Positions 53,393 to 60,920 of a DNA stretch of 64,000 nucleotides are shown here, in pieces. Below the pieces are notes generated by a model. That model was given only the letters and a program-made list of their open reading frames with translations, had not been told where the DNA came from and searched no databases. This DNA is from Candidatus Pelagibacter sp. IMCC9063 (lineage in GTDB: Bacteria; Pseudomonadota; Alphaproteobacteria; Pelagibacterales; Pelagibacteraceae): NCBI RefSeq assembly GCF_000195085.1, contig NC_015380.1, positions 1,040,001-1,104,000 of the forward strand, read 5' to 3'. The translations under genes were made by a program, and so were the position numbers. Each line of letters begins with the position of its first letter. The first letter of the stretch is position 1.

Positions 53393-53466
53393 TGGAGCGG
53401 GTGAAGAGAATCGAACTCTCACAACCAGCTTGGAAGGCTGGAGTTCTACCATTGAACTACACCCGC
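53393..53466 (-). tRNA. tRNA-Gly (TCC)
   Basis: A 74-base cloverleaf with encoded CCA. Acceptor GCGGGTG pairs with CACCCGC, the anticodon loop CTTCCAA gives anticodon TCC, and the T-arm is GAGTTCGATTC. It lies 39 bases upstream of tuf on the same strand, so it is processed from the tuf transcript. Confidence 0.96.
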
Positions 53467-53500
53467 AGTACCAAACTGTTTTACCCACAACAGCCATGTG

Positions 53501-53528
53501 CTTATAACATTAAAGTCTAAATAATCAA
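53501..53528 (-). promoter_or_regulatory. Promoter of tRNA-Gly - tuf - rpl/rpo array
   Basis: The minus strand reads TTGATT (53528-53523), 16 bases, TATAAG (53506-53501), about 35 bases before the tRNA-Gly 5' end. The same -35/-10 form with a 16-base spacer recurs before tRNA-Leu and tRNA-Val, which raises confidence. This would be the main entry to the 29 kb leftward array. Confidence 0.6.
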
Positions 53529-53544
53529 CTATTAGAGAGGTCAA

Positions 53545-53570
53545 AAAAAGCCAGTTAAAAGAAGCTTTTT
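53545..53570 (-). terminator. Weak terminator candidate after tRNA-Tyr
   Basis: On the minus strand AAAAAGC and GCTTTTT can pair around a 12-base loop, followed by two more T residues, directly after the tRNA-Tyr 3' end. The stem is AT-rich and weak, so it may end the tRNA-Tyr transcript only partly and let the rest read on. Confidence 0.3.
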
Positions 53571-53571
53571 A

Positions 53572-53657
53572 TGGTGGAGGGAGAAGGATTCGCACCTTCG
53601 AAGGCCGGAGCCAGCGGGTTTACAGCCCGCCCCATTTGACTGCTTTGGTATCCCTCC
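53572..53657 (-). tRNA. tRNA-Tyr (GTA)
   Basis: An 86-base class II tRNA with long variable arm and encoded CCA. Acceptor GGAGGGA pairs with the 3' strand with CCTCC, anticodon loop CTGTAAA (anticodon GTA), T-arm GGTGCGAATCC. It is first in the tRNA-Tyr, tRNA-Gly, tuf, tRNA-Trp series known from many bacteria, and divergent from the rlmB-type gene. Confidence 0.96.
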
Positions 53658-53718
53658 AGAAAACAAAAAGTATAGAAAGATATATATAAAAAATAATGAT
53701 AATCTATAAAAAAATACA

Positions 53719-54429
53719 ATGATGCAAAAAGATAATTTTTTTTGGGTGGGTGGAAAAAATACTATTCATGAAATCTCAAAGTGGAAAAGGAGAACCATCA
53801 AGCAAGTCCTTTCAACTAAAAAAATTAATACTTCAGAAAATCTTCAAGAGACACTAGTAGACCAAAAAAAGATCAATAAAATTTTTAACGATCCTAATTT
53901 TGTTCACCAGGGCTTGGCCGCCCTAATAGAGAAAACTAAGTTTTTAAAAGACAAAGATATTAAAAATATTCCTGACCATTCAAACATTGTTCTTTTGGAT
54001 AACGTTAATGATATTCGAAACATAGGCTCCATCATTAGAAACTGCGCTGCTTTTGAAATTTCTCACCTAATTATAGAAAAAAAAATCAATATAGACTCAC
54101 ATTATTTATTTAAATCTGCATCTGGTGCAACCGAACACATTCAATTCATTAAAGTCTCTAACTTAAACACTGCAATTCAAGAGCTAAAAAGAAATGGTTT
54201 TTTTGTATTTAGTGCAGCTCTTGATGCTAAACAAACAATGAAAGAAATAAGTTTTGGAAGTAAAAATTGTATTGTACTAGGATCCGAAGGAGAAGGAGTA
54301 AGAAATTTAATATCAAAAAATAGTGATGAGCATTTTAAAATTGAACACTCTTCTAATATAGATAGTTTAAATGTGTCTAATACTTCGGCTATTATATTTA
54401 ACCACCTCTACCAAAATACTTGTAAATAA
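53719..54429 (+). CDS. rlmB: TrmH/SpoU-family RNA 2'-O-methyltransferase, RlmB-like
   Basis: A SPOUT-fold enzyme of 236 residues that 2'-O-methylates RNA; RlmB modifies G2251 of 23S rRNA. There is a short N-terminal substrate-binding domain (about 1-75). The catalytic domain has LDNVNDIRNIGSIIRNC (motif 1 with its Asn-x-x-x-Arg/Asn-x-Gly pattern), IVLGSEGEGVRNL (motif 2) and SLNVSNTSAIIFNHL (motif 3) with the trefoil knot. A tRNA Gm18-type role is possible; family placement next to tRNA-Tyr and tuf is common for rlmB in alphaproteobacteria. Two tandem ATGs make the start uncertain by one codon. Confidence 0.88.
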   Translation: MMQKDNFFWVGGKNTIHEISKWKRRTIKQVLSTKKINTSENLQETLVDQKKINKIFNDPNFVHQGLAALIEKTKFLKDKDIKNIPDHSNIVLLDNVNDIRNIGSIIRNCAAFEISHLIIEKKINIDSHYLFKSASGATEHIQFIKVSNLNTAIQELKRNGFFVFSAALDAKQTMKEISFGSKNCIVLGSEGEGVRNLISKNSDEHFKIEHSSNIDSLNVSNTSAIIFNHLYQNTCK

Positions 54430-54430
54430 A

Positions 54431-54462
54431 AAAAAGGCCCACCGAAGTGGGCCCTCTTTTTT
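54431..54462. terminator. Bidirectional intrinsic terminator between rlmB and porin
   Basis: A seven-pair GC-rich stem, GGCCCAC and GTGGGCC, encloses CGAA. It is followed by CTCTTTTTT on the plus strand and, read on the minus strand, by TTTTTTTT. On the minus transcript the loop is UUCG closed by C-G, an extra-stable tetraloop. It lies just past the rlmB stop and 24 bases past the porin stop, so it serves both convergent genes. It is the clearest terminator in the window. Confidence 0.92.
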
Positions 54463-54485
54463 CAATTTAAATTATAATTAAATAA

Positions 54486-55472
54486 TTAAAATGATTGTTT
54501 GTAAGTGATTGAGTATGCATCACCATCTTTACCAACTGTTCCACCGTCGTTTTCGGTTTGTTGGTAAGAAAATGCTACAGTAGCTCCACCTAAATTGTAA
54601 GCTGCTTCAAACTGAGTAGTTTCCTCATCAGAAGTTATTGCTGCTGCTTCATACTCAAGTTCTGCATAACTAACACCTAGAGTAAGTGCATCAGATGCTG
54701 CAAATGTTACACCGTAAAGAGTATGCGTAAGGTCATTATCTACACCAGATACATCTTCACTGTTTTGAGTAGCACCAACTGCAAATTGACCGAAGTTATA
54801 AGCAACACCAACCATAGTTGACTCATCTTCATCAGTGGCTGCTGTTTCTTTTGTTGTTTCAGCTCTTGAAAGTGCAACACTTAGACCGTCAATACCAAAG
54901 TTTCCAGAGAAACCGTATTCCATTCCAGAACCACCACCAGAACCTGTAGCTTTATCGCCAGCAGTATTTGAAGCAGTTGTGTCAGGAGCGTATCTCAATT
55001 CAACTTTTCCAATTCCATCGATGTTTTGTTGAACACCAAAGTTTTGTACTCCATGAATTGTTCCTGCAGATGGATCAACACTAGCTGAACCAGCGTTATC
55101 GGCAGGACTTGAATTGTAAGCACCAGGTACTACGTTGTTATCGTGAATTGAACCACCATCTTTAGAGATAAAAAACTTCGTATCTCCATTAGCGATAGTA
55201 ATTTCAGTATCAGCAACTGTACCAGCGATTTCCATTACTTCCATGTCAAGTTTTGAAGTCCATCCACCAACTAAATCTTTAGTGTGGTTGAATTCAAACT
55301 TAGTTTCTTGACCGATTGCATTTCCGTCGTAGCTTGTTGGAGTTCCAGAAACTGCAGGCGCTTCTTTAGAGCCGTAAGTAGTTTCAATTGAACCCTTTAT
55401 TTTTAGTTCTGCATTTGCAGAAACAGCTAACATAGACACAAGTGCCGTAGTTAGGATCATTGTTTTTTTCAT
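54486..55472 (-). CDS. Outer-membrane porin
   Basis: A beta-barrel porin of the general Gram-negative type. I start at ATG 55472 (328 residues), preceded by AAAGGAAA; an ATG 15 bases upstream is open but would precede this Shine-Dalgarno sequence. The signal peptide MKKTMILTTALVSMLAVSANA is followed by ELKIKGSIETTYGS, alternating short strands and acidic loops. The C-terminus SITYKQSF ends in Phe, the outer-membrane assembly signal. Its composition is acidic and Gly/Thr/Ala-rich with GC-richer codons than its neighbours, as expected of a highly expressed protein. Solute range is unknown. Confidence 0.87.
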   Translation of the reverse strand: MKKTMILTTALVSMLAVSANAELKIKGSIETTYGSKEAPAVSGTPTSYDGNAIGQETKFEFNHTKDLVGGWTSKLDMEVMEIAGTVADTEITIANGDTKFFISKDGGSIHDNNVVPGAYNSSPADNAGSASVDPSAGTIHGVQNFGVQQNIDGIGKVELRYAPDTTASNTAGDKATGSGGGSGMEYGFSGNFGIDGLSVALSRAETTKETAATDEDESTMVGVAYNFGQFAVGATQNSEDVSGVDNDLTHTLYGVTFAASDALTLGVSYAELEYEAAAITSDEETTQFEAAYNLGGATVAFSYQQTENDGGTVGKDGDAYSITYKQSF

Positions 55473-55501
55473 AGTATTTCCTTTCATTATGAAATGTTAG
55501 T

Positions 55502-55515
55502 TTTAGTTAACTAAA
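55502..55515. promoter_or_regulatory. 14-base perfect palindrome upstream of porin
   Basis: TTTAGTTAACTAAA reads the same on both strands and lies 30 bases before the porin ATG, in its presumed 5' leader. Flanking AGT/ACT bases extend the symmetry with one bulge. It could be an operator or an mRNA stem near the ribosome-binding site. A TATAAA, a possible porin -10, lies just upstream on the minus strand near 55525-55531. Confidence 0.4.
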
Positions 55516-55587
55516 CTAAGTCAGTTTATATATGTCTTTAAAAATAAATTTAGAGGAAACTGTTATTTTTGCTAAAAAAAACAAAAT

Positions 55588-55624
55588 TGTTGTATTTGTG
55601 CAACACAGTTTTTTTTGCTATAAA
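55588..55624 (+). promoter_or_regulatory. Candidate promoter and inverted repeat before the DUF3576 gene
   Basis: On the plus strand TTGTGC (55596-55601) is followed after 17 bases by TATAAA (55619-55624), about 65 bases before the lipoprotein ATG. An inverted repeat TGTTG (55588-55592) and CAACA (55601-55605) brackets the -35, a layout fit for a repressor or activator. The -35 match is only three of six. Inference from sequence only. Confidence 0.35.
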
Positions 55625-55689
55625 AGCTTTGTAAAATAACAAAAAATAGTCATAAAAATAGCTTAAAAAAATTAATATAATAATAATTT

Positions 55690-56223
55690 ATGAAAAAAAT
55701 TATCAGCATATCCTTAATCATATTTTTTACCATTTTTGCAACAGCTTGCACAAAAAACAAAGAATCAGCAGACGGTACAGTAATAAAGAAGAAAAAAAGA
55801 AGTCATAACATGAAAAAAAGAGCAGAGGAATATGAGGGCGGAATCCTGACTGGTAAGAATGGAATATTAAGCGGGGGGAAAAGAACTGCTGCACAATTTG
55901 CTGCTGATAACATGTTATGGCGAGCTTCGCTGGAGACTTTAAATTTTATACCTCTTAGTTCAGCAAACTATTCTGGAGGAGTAATAATAACGGACTGGTA
56001 TTCTCGAGAGAATTCTAAAGATTCTATAAAAATTCAAGTGGTTTTTAAATCAGATGAATTGAGTACAAATTCTATAGAAATTGTTTCCCATAAAAAAATA
56101 TGTAACACCAATGGCTGCCGAACTACTGCCATGCGGCAAAGTTTTAATTCTGAAATTAAAAATAAGATTCTTGAAAGAGCAAGAATTCTTAATGTTGCAA
56201 AAGTTAATAAAGAGAAAAAATAA
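55690..56223 (+). CDS. DUF3576 family lipoprotein
   Basis: A 177-residue protein with an N-terminal export signal (MKKIISISLIIFFTIF) ending in ATAC, a relaxed lipobox with Cys20 as the probable lipidated residue. A Lys-rich stretch (about 32-48) comes next. The core GILSGGKRTAAQFAADNMLWRASLETLNF (about 59-87) and YSGGVIITDWYSRE match DUF3576, an alphaproteobacterial envelope family of unknown function. It is divergent from the porin gene across 217 bases. Confidence 0.86.
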   Translation: MKKIISISLIIFFTIFATACTKNKESADGTVIKKKKRSHNMKKRAEEYEGGILTGKNGILSGGKRTAAQFAADNMLWRASLETLNFIPLSSANYSGGVIITDWYSRENSKDSIKIQVVFKSDELSTNSIEIVSHKKICNTNGCRTTAMRQSFNSEIKNKILERARILNVAKVNKEKK

Positions 56224-56234
56224 TTATTATTGTT

Positions 56235-56311
56235 TGGCGGGAGTGACGAGACTCGAACTCGCGACCTCTAGCGTGACAGGCCAGCGCTCTAACCAACTGA
56301 GCTACACCCCC
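56235..56311 (-). tRNA. tRNA-Asp (GTC)
   Basis: A 77-base cloverleaf with encoded CCA. Acceptor GGGGGTG pairs with CACTCCC with one G-T wobble. The anticodon loop is CTGTCAC (anticodon GTC), and the T-arm GAGTTCGAGTC is normal. It lies 6 bases after tRNA-Val in the direction of transcription, so the pair is cotranscribed. Confidence 0.96.
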
Positions 56312-56317
56312 GAATGT

Positions 56318-56393
56318 TGGTGGGCGATGAGAGACTCGAACTCCCGACCCTCTCGGTGTAAACGAGATGCTCTACCAACTGAGCTAATCGCCC
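56318..56393 (-). tRNA. tRNA-Val (TAC)
   Basis: A 76-base cloverleaf with encoded CCA. Acceptor GGGCGAT pairs with ATCGCCC, the anticodon loop is TTTACAC (anticodon TAC), and the T-arm is GAGTTCGAGTC. It is first of the Val-Asp pair and has its own promoter candidate immediately upstream. Confidence 0.96.
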
Positions 56394-56412
56394 TTTTTAA
56401 ATTCAGAAAATT

Positions 56413-56440
56413 CTTATAGCAGGAAATCTAATAGTCACAA
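56413..56440 (-). promoter_or_regulatory. Promoter of tRNA-Val - tRNA-Asp
   Basis: Minus strand TTGTGA (56440-56435), 16 bases, TATAAG (56418-56413), 20 bases before the tRNA-Val 5' end. It has the same spacing and -10 as the tuf promoter. The -35 touches the base of a stem-loop that spans the lon stop codon. Confidence 0.55.
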
Positions 56441-56459
56441 AGCATTATAATTAATGCTT
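56440..56459. other. Stem-loop spanning the lon stop codon
   Basis: AAGCATTA and TAATGCTT form eight perfect pairs around the loop TAAT, covering the last codons and stop of lon. There is no T-run on the lon side, so it is not an ordinary terminator. It may protect the lon mRNA 3' end or be chance in AT-rich sequence. Confidence 0.35.
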
Positions 56460-58850
56460 ACTCTCCTGTGAAGTTCCCTTGTTATTATTTGAAGGAATTT
56501 GCTCAATTTCTACCCACTCGACTGGCTTGAGACTTTTAGTTAGCGCAATTTTCAAAACTTCCTCGACATGTTTAACTGGGATTATTTTCAAACCTTGTTT
56601 TACATTGTCAGGAATCTCTTTTAAATCTTTTTCATTTTCTGCAGGGATAATAGCTGTTTTAATTCCGCCACGAAGCGCTGCTAATAATTTTTCTTTTAAG
56701 CCACCGATGGGCAATACTCTTCCGCTCAATGTAACCTCACCCGTCATAGCAACGTCTTTTTTAACTGGTGTATTGGTCAGCGCAGAAACAATAGCTGTCA
56801 CCATTCCAATTCCAGCAGAAGGACCATCTTTAGGAGTAGCACCTTCAGGAACGTGAATGTGAATATCTTTTTTTTCAAACACTGGAGGTATAATTCCAAA
56901 TTCTAAACATCTCGATCTCACAAAAGATTTCGCAGCATGCATAGATTCTTTCATTACATCTCCCAGTTTTCCTGTCAGCTCTAATTTTCCTTTTCCAGGC
57001 ATCACTAATGTTTCTATAGATAAAATTTCTCCACCGACTTCTGTCCAAGCAAGTCCAGTAACAGTACCTACCTTGTCATCTAGTTCAATCTCGCCATATT
57101 TAAACTTTTTTACACCAAGATAATTTTCTACCTGATCCTCTTTCAGATCAATTGTGGTAGATTTGCTAGTGACAATTTCTTTAACTGCCTTTCTAGTCAA
57201 TTTAGATATTTCTCTTTCCAAACCTCTGACACCAGACTCTCTCGTGTAATGTCGAATGATGCTTTTGATAGATTCATCGTCAATTTTCCACTCCCCTTCT
57301 TTCAAGCCACTATCTTTAATTTGCTTAGGGATTAAATATTTTTTAGCAATTTCTGATTTTTCATCTTCCGTGTAACCAGATATTCTAATAATTTCCATTC
57401 TATCTAATAATGGCCCAGGTATATTAAGGGTATTTGCAGTAGTAACAAACATAACGTTAGATAGATCGTAATCCACTTCTAAATAATGATCGTTAAAAGT
57501 ATTGTTTTGCTCAGGATCTAAAGCTTCTAATAAAGCGGATGAAGGATCTCCTCTATAATCATTTCCTACCTTGTCAATTTCATCTAATAAAAAAAGAGGA
57601 TTTTTGGTTCCTGTTTTTTTCATCATCTGAATAATTTTTCCTGGAAGACTTCCTATATAAGTTCTTCTGTGACCTCTAATTTCTGCTTCATCACGAACGC
57701 CACCTAATGACATTCTGACAAATTCTCTACCAGTCGCTTTTGCAATAGATTTTCCTAAAGATGTTTTTCCTACTCCTGGAGGTCCTACCAAGCAAAGAAT
57801 AGGCCCTTTAATTTTTTGTATTCTAGACTGAACTGCAAGAAATTCTAAAATTCTATCTTTTACTTTTTTAAGACCATAATGATCTTTGTCTAGAACTTTT
57901 TGAGCCACATTAATATCTGTGTTCACTTTAGAAGACTTGTACCATGGTAAAGCAACCATCCACTCTAAATAATTTCTTACTACTGTAGATTCTGCAGACA
58001 TGGGACTCATCATTCGTAATTTTTTCAATTCTGCAAAACATTTTTCTTCTGCCTCTTTAGGCATTTTTGCTTTTTTAATAGAATCTTCTAGAACTTTGGT
58101 TTCATCTTTTCCTTCTTCAATTTCACCAAGCTCTTTTTGGATCGCCTTCAATTGCTCGTTAAGATAGTACTCCCTCTGAGTCTTCTCCATTTGATTTTTA
58201 ACCCTACCTCTAATTCTTTTTTCTACAGATAAGACATCAATTTCATTATCTAAATAACCTAGAATTAATTCTAATTTTTTCTGAATGTCGACACTTTCTA
58301 AAATCTTTTGTTTTTCAAAAAGATCGATACTTAAATTTGAGGCAATCTTATTGGATATAACTACTGGGTCTGTTTCATTTTTAAAATTGATGTTATTTTC
58401 ATCATTAAATTTTTTTGAAATTTTCGAAAGCTTTTCGTATTTTCCAATAATAGCTTTAGACAAGGAAATTGCCTCAGGCTTTTTAGGATCGAGTTTAACT
58501 TCCTCACAATCTGCTAATAAGAAATCTTCATTCTTTTTAAATTCTTTGATTTTAACTATAGACTTTCCTTCAACTAGAATTTTTACAGTGCCGTCGGGTA
58601 ATTTAAGCAATTGGAGTATTTCTCCTAAAGTTCCGTAAGCATAAATATCTTTATCCTTAGGATCGTCTGTTTCCGCATCTTTTTGGGCTACTAAAATAAT
58701 TTTTTTATACTTAGAGGCCACAGCTTCTAAAGCCTTAATGGATTTTTCTCTTCCAACAAATAGAGGGATAGCTGCATTCGGAAATACCACAATATCCCTA
58801 AGTGGTAGGATTGGGTATTCATTCAAATTTATTTTTGTAGTGTCTGACAT
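56451..58850 (-). CDS. lon: ATP-dependent protease Lon
   Basis: A 799-residue LonA: N-terminal substrate domain (about 1-200), coiled helical part (about 200-310) with YYLNEQLKAIQKELGE, AAA+ module with GPPGVGKTSLGKSIA (Walker A) and LFLLDEIDKVG (Walker B), and C-terminal protease domain with catalytic Ser in GPSAGIGMVT and Lys in GGLKEKLLAA. Lon degrades misfolded and short-lived regulators. The order tig-clpP-clpX-lon is shared by many Proteobacteria. Confidence 0.97.
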   Translation of the reverse strand: MSDTTKINLNEYPILPLRDIVVFPNAAIPLFVGREKSIKALEAVASKYKKIILVAQKDAETDDPKDKDIYAYGTLGEILQLLKLPDGTVKILVEGKSIVKIKEFKKNEDFLLADCEEVKLDPKKPEAISLSKAIIGKYEKLSKISKKFNDENNINFKNETDPVVISNKIASNLSIDLFEKQKILESVDIQKKLELILGYLDNEIDVLSVEKRIRGRVKNQMEKTQREYYLNEQLKAIQKELGEIEEGKDETKVLEDSIKKAKMPKEAEEKCFAELKKLRMMSPMSAESTVVRNYLEWMVALPWYKSSKVNTDINVAQKVLDKDHYGLKKVKDRILEFLAVQSRIQKIKGPILCLVGPPGVGKTSLGKSIAKATGREFVRMSLGGVRDEAEIRGHRRTYIGSLPGKIIQMMKKTGTKNPLFLLDEIDKVGNDYRGDPSSALLEALDPEQNNTFNDHYLEVDYDLSNVMFVTTANTLNIPGPLLDRMEIIRISGYTEDEKSEIAKKYLIPKQIKDSGLKEGEWKIDDESIKSIIRHYTRESGVRGLEREISKLTRKAVKEIVTSKSTTIDLKEDQVENYLGVKKFKYGEIELDDKVGTVTGLAWTEVGGEILSIETLVMPGKGKLELTGKLGDVMKESMHAAKSFVRSRCLEFGIIPPVFEKKDIHIHVPEGATPKDGPSAGIGMVTAIVSALTNTPVKKDVAMTGEVTLSGRVLPIGGLKEKLLAALRGGIKTAIIPAENEKDLKEIPDNVKQGLKIIPVKHVEEVLKIALTKSLKPVEWVEIEQIPSNNNKGTSQESKH

Positions 58851-58916
58851 AATTACTTTATTAAATAGGTATTAATTTAATGAATACAAGTATGATTTGT
58901 GAGGGCTGTTAATAAA

Positions 58917-60179
58917 CTAATTAGCTATTTTTTCTTCTTTGACAGATTTTTTAGAATAAATAAGAAGTGGCTTAGATTTTCCTAGGATTACTTCCTTATT
59001 AACCACTACTTCTTCTACGTTCTCTATAGAAGGAAGGTCAAACATGGTTTCCAACAACACTTCTTCAATAATAGATCTTAATCCTCTAGCTCCCGTTTTC
59101 CTCAGAATAGCTTTTCCAGCAATAGCCTTGAGTGCATCTTTTGAAAAATTTAATTTAACACCTTCAATTTCAAAAAGTTTAGCATATTGCTTAGTTAACG
59201 AATTTTTAGGCTCTTCCAAAATCTTAACCAAAGAATCTTCATCTAAATCTTCCAATGTGGAAATGATAGGAAGTCTTCCAATAAACTCTGGGATCAAACC
59301 AAATTTTAACAAATCTTCAGGTTCAATGCTTTTTAACAATTCACCGACTTTTTTTTCTGCCTTAGTGTTTAGTTTAGAACCAAATCCAATGGAAGATCCT
59401 TTGTCTCTTGATGAGATAATTTTATCAATGCCTGCAAAAGCACCGCCACAAATAAAAAGTATGTTAGTAGTGTCTACTTGTAGAAATTCTTGTTGAGGAT
59501 GCTTTCTTCCACCTTGGGGAGGAACACTGGCAACTGTACCTTCCATAATTTTTAATAAAGCTTGCTGAACTCCTTCACCAGATACATCTCTAGTAATAGA
59601 TGGATTTTCTGTTTTTCTACTAATCTTATCCACTTCATCAATATAAACTATTCCTCTTTGTGCTTTTTCAACATTGTAGTCTGCAGCTTGAAGAAGTTTT
59701 AAAATAATATTTTCCACGTCCTCACCAACATAACCAGCTTCAGTTAAAGTGGTAGCATCAGCCATAGTGAATGGAACATCTAAAATTCTTGCTAAAGTTT
59801 GGGCTAATAAGGTTTTTCCACAACCAGTTGGTCCCATTAGTAAAATATTTGACTTCGCAAGTTCTACATCACCTTTATTATTTTTTCCTTCATAGTTTAG
59901 TCTTTTGTAATGATTGTGAACTGCTACTGATAAAATTTGTTTTGCTGTTTTTTGACCGATGACATATTCATCCAGTGTGGAAAAAATTTCTTTCGGAGAA
60001 GGAACTCCCTCTTCATTTTTAGAAAAATTACTTTTACTTTCCTCTTTGATAATATCCATACAAAGCTCAACACACTCATCGCAGATAAAAACCGTCGGCC
60101 CTGCAATTAGTTTTCTGACTTCGTGTTGACTCTTTCCACAAAAAGAGCAGTACAATGTATTTTTAGTTTCTTTTGTCAT
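58917..60179 (-). CDS. clpX: ATP-dependent Clp protease ATP-binding subunit ClpX
   Basis: ClpX unfolds substrates, including ssrA-tagged ones, for ClpP. I start at ATG 60179 (420 residues, [18 protein letters not shown]); a longer reading 16 codons upstream is not family-like. The zinc-binding domain has CSFC and CDECVELC near 10-40. The AAA+ module has [15 protein letters not shown] (Walker A), [10 protein letters not shown] (Walker B), pore loop AGYVGEDVE and [16 protein letters not shown] (sensor 2). It lies 101 bases after clpP. Confidence 0.97.
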   Translation of the reverse strand: MTKETKNTLYCSFCGKSQHEVRKLIAGPTVFICDECVELCMDIIKEESKSNFSKNEEGVPSPKEIFSTLDEYVIGQKTAKQILSVAVHNHYKRLNYEGKNNKGDVELAKSNILLMGPTGCGKTLLAQTLARILDVPFTMADATTLTEAGYVGEDVENIILKLLQAADYNVEKAQRGIVYIDEVDKISRKTENPSITRDVSGEGVQQALLKIMEGTVASVPPQGGRKHPQQEFLQVDTTNILFICGGAFAGIDKIISSRDKGSSIGFGSKLNTKAEKKVGELLKSIEPEDLLKFGLIPEFIGRLPIISTLEDLDEDSLVKILEEPKNSLTKQYAKLFEIEGVKLNFSKDALKAIAGKAILRKTGARGLRSIIEEVLLETMFDLPSIENVEEVVVNKEVILGKSKPLLIYSKKSVKEEKIAN

Positions 60180-60280
60180 AATCGAATCAATGAACAGATA
60201 ATAATATGCTGGCCATACCAATATCAAGCATTAGTTGTATCTGTGGATGTAATTGTTAAGAATATTAAGGTTTTGAATGA

Positions 60281-60895
60281 TTAAGAAGGTCTTTTTTCAA
60301 CAACTTTATCTATTAAACCAAATGCCTTTGCTTCTTCAGCGCTCATAAACTTATCGCGTTCTAAAGCTTCTTTAATTTTTTCTACACTCTGACCGGTGTG
60401 TTTGGAATAAATTTCATTTAACTTTTTTTTAGTTTGCATAATTTCATTAGCATGGATTTCAATGTCTGTTGCTTGACCTTGAAAACCTGCAGAAGGTTGG
60501 TGTACCATAACTCTAGAATTGGGTAATGACATACGCTGACCTTTTTCACCAGCAGCTAAAAGAAAAGACCCCATAGAGCAAGCTTGTCCAATACAAAGGG
60601 TTGCAACAGCAGGCTTGATGTATTGCATTGTATCATAAATAGCTAAGCCATCAGTGACGATACCTCCGGGGCTATTAATGTACATAAAAATTTCTTTTGA
60701 ATTATTTTCAGATTCTAAAAAAAGAAGTTGTGCAGAAATTAAACTAGAAACCTGGGAGTTGATGGGACCAACTAAAAAAATAATTCTTTCCTTTAAAAGT
60801 CTAGAATAAATATCGTAGGCTCTTTCACCCCTGGGAGTTTGTTCAACAACCATAGGTACTAAGGTGTTCATGTAAATATCAATTGGATCTTTCAT
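60281..60895 (-). CDS. clpP: ATP-dependent Clp protease proteolytic subunit ClpP
   Basis: A 204-residue serine peptidase forming the tetradecameric chamber shared by ClpA and ClpX. Ser107 is in [14 protein letters not shown] and His132 in [14 protein letters not shown]; the triad Asp is expected near residue 181. The start is family-typical, with a short propeptide. It lies between tig (25-base gap) and clpX. Confidence 0.97.
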   Translation of the reverse strand: MKDPIDIYMNTLVPMVVEQTPRGERAYDIYSRLLKERIIFLVGPINSQVSSLISAQLLFLESENNSKEIFMYINSPGGIVTDGLAIYDTMQYIKPAVATLCIGQACSMGSFLLAAGEKGQRMSLPNSRVMVHQPSAGFQGQATDIEIHANEIMQTKKKLNEIYSKHTGQSVEKIKEALERDKFMSAEEAKAFGLIDKVVEKRPS

Positions 60896-60920
60896 ACGAA
60901 TCGGAATTTACTCTGTTTGA

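Noticed and set aside
60180-60227. N-terminal extension of clpX
   Set aside because: The added residues are hydrophobic and non-family; ClpX normally begins a few residues before the zinc-binding Cys pair.
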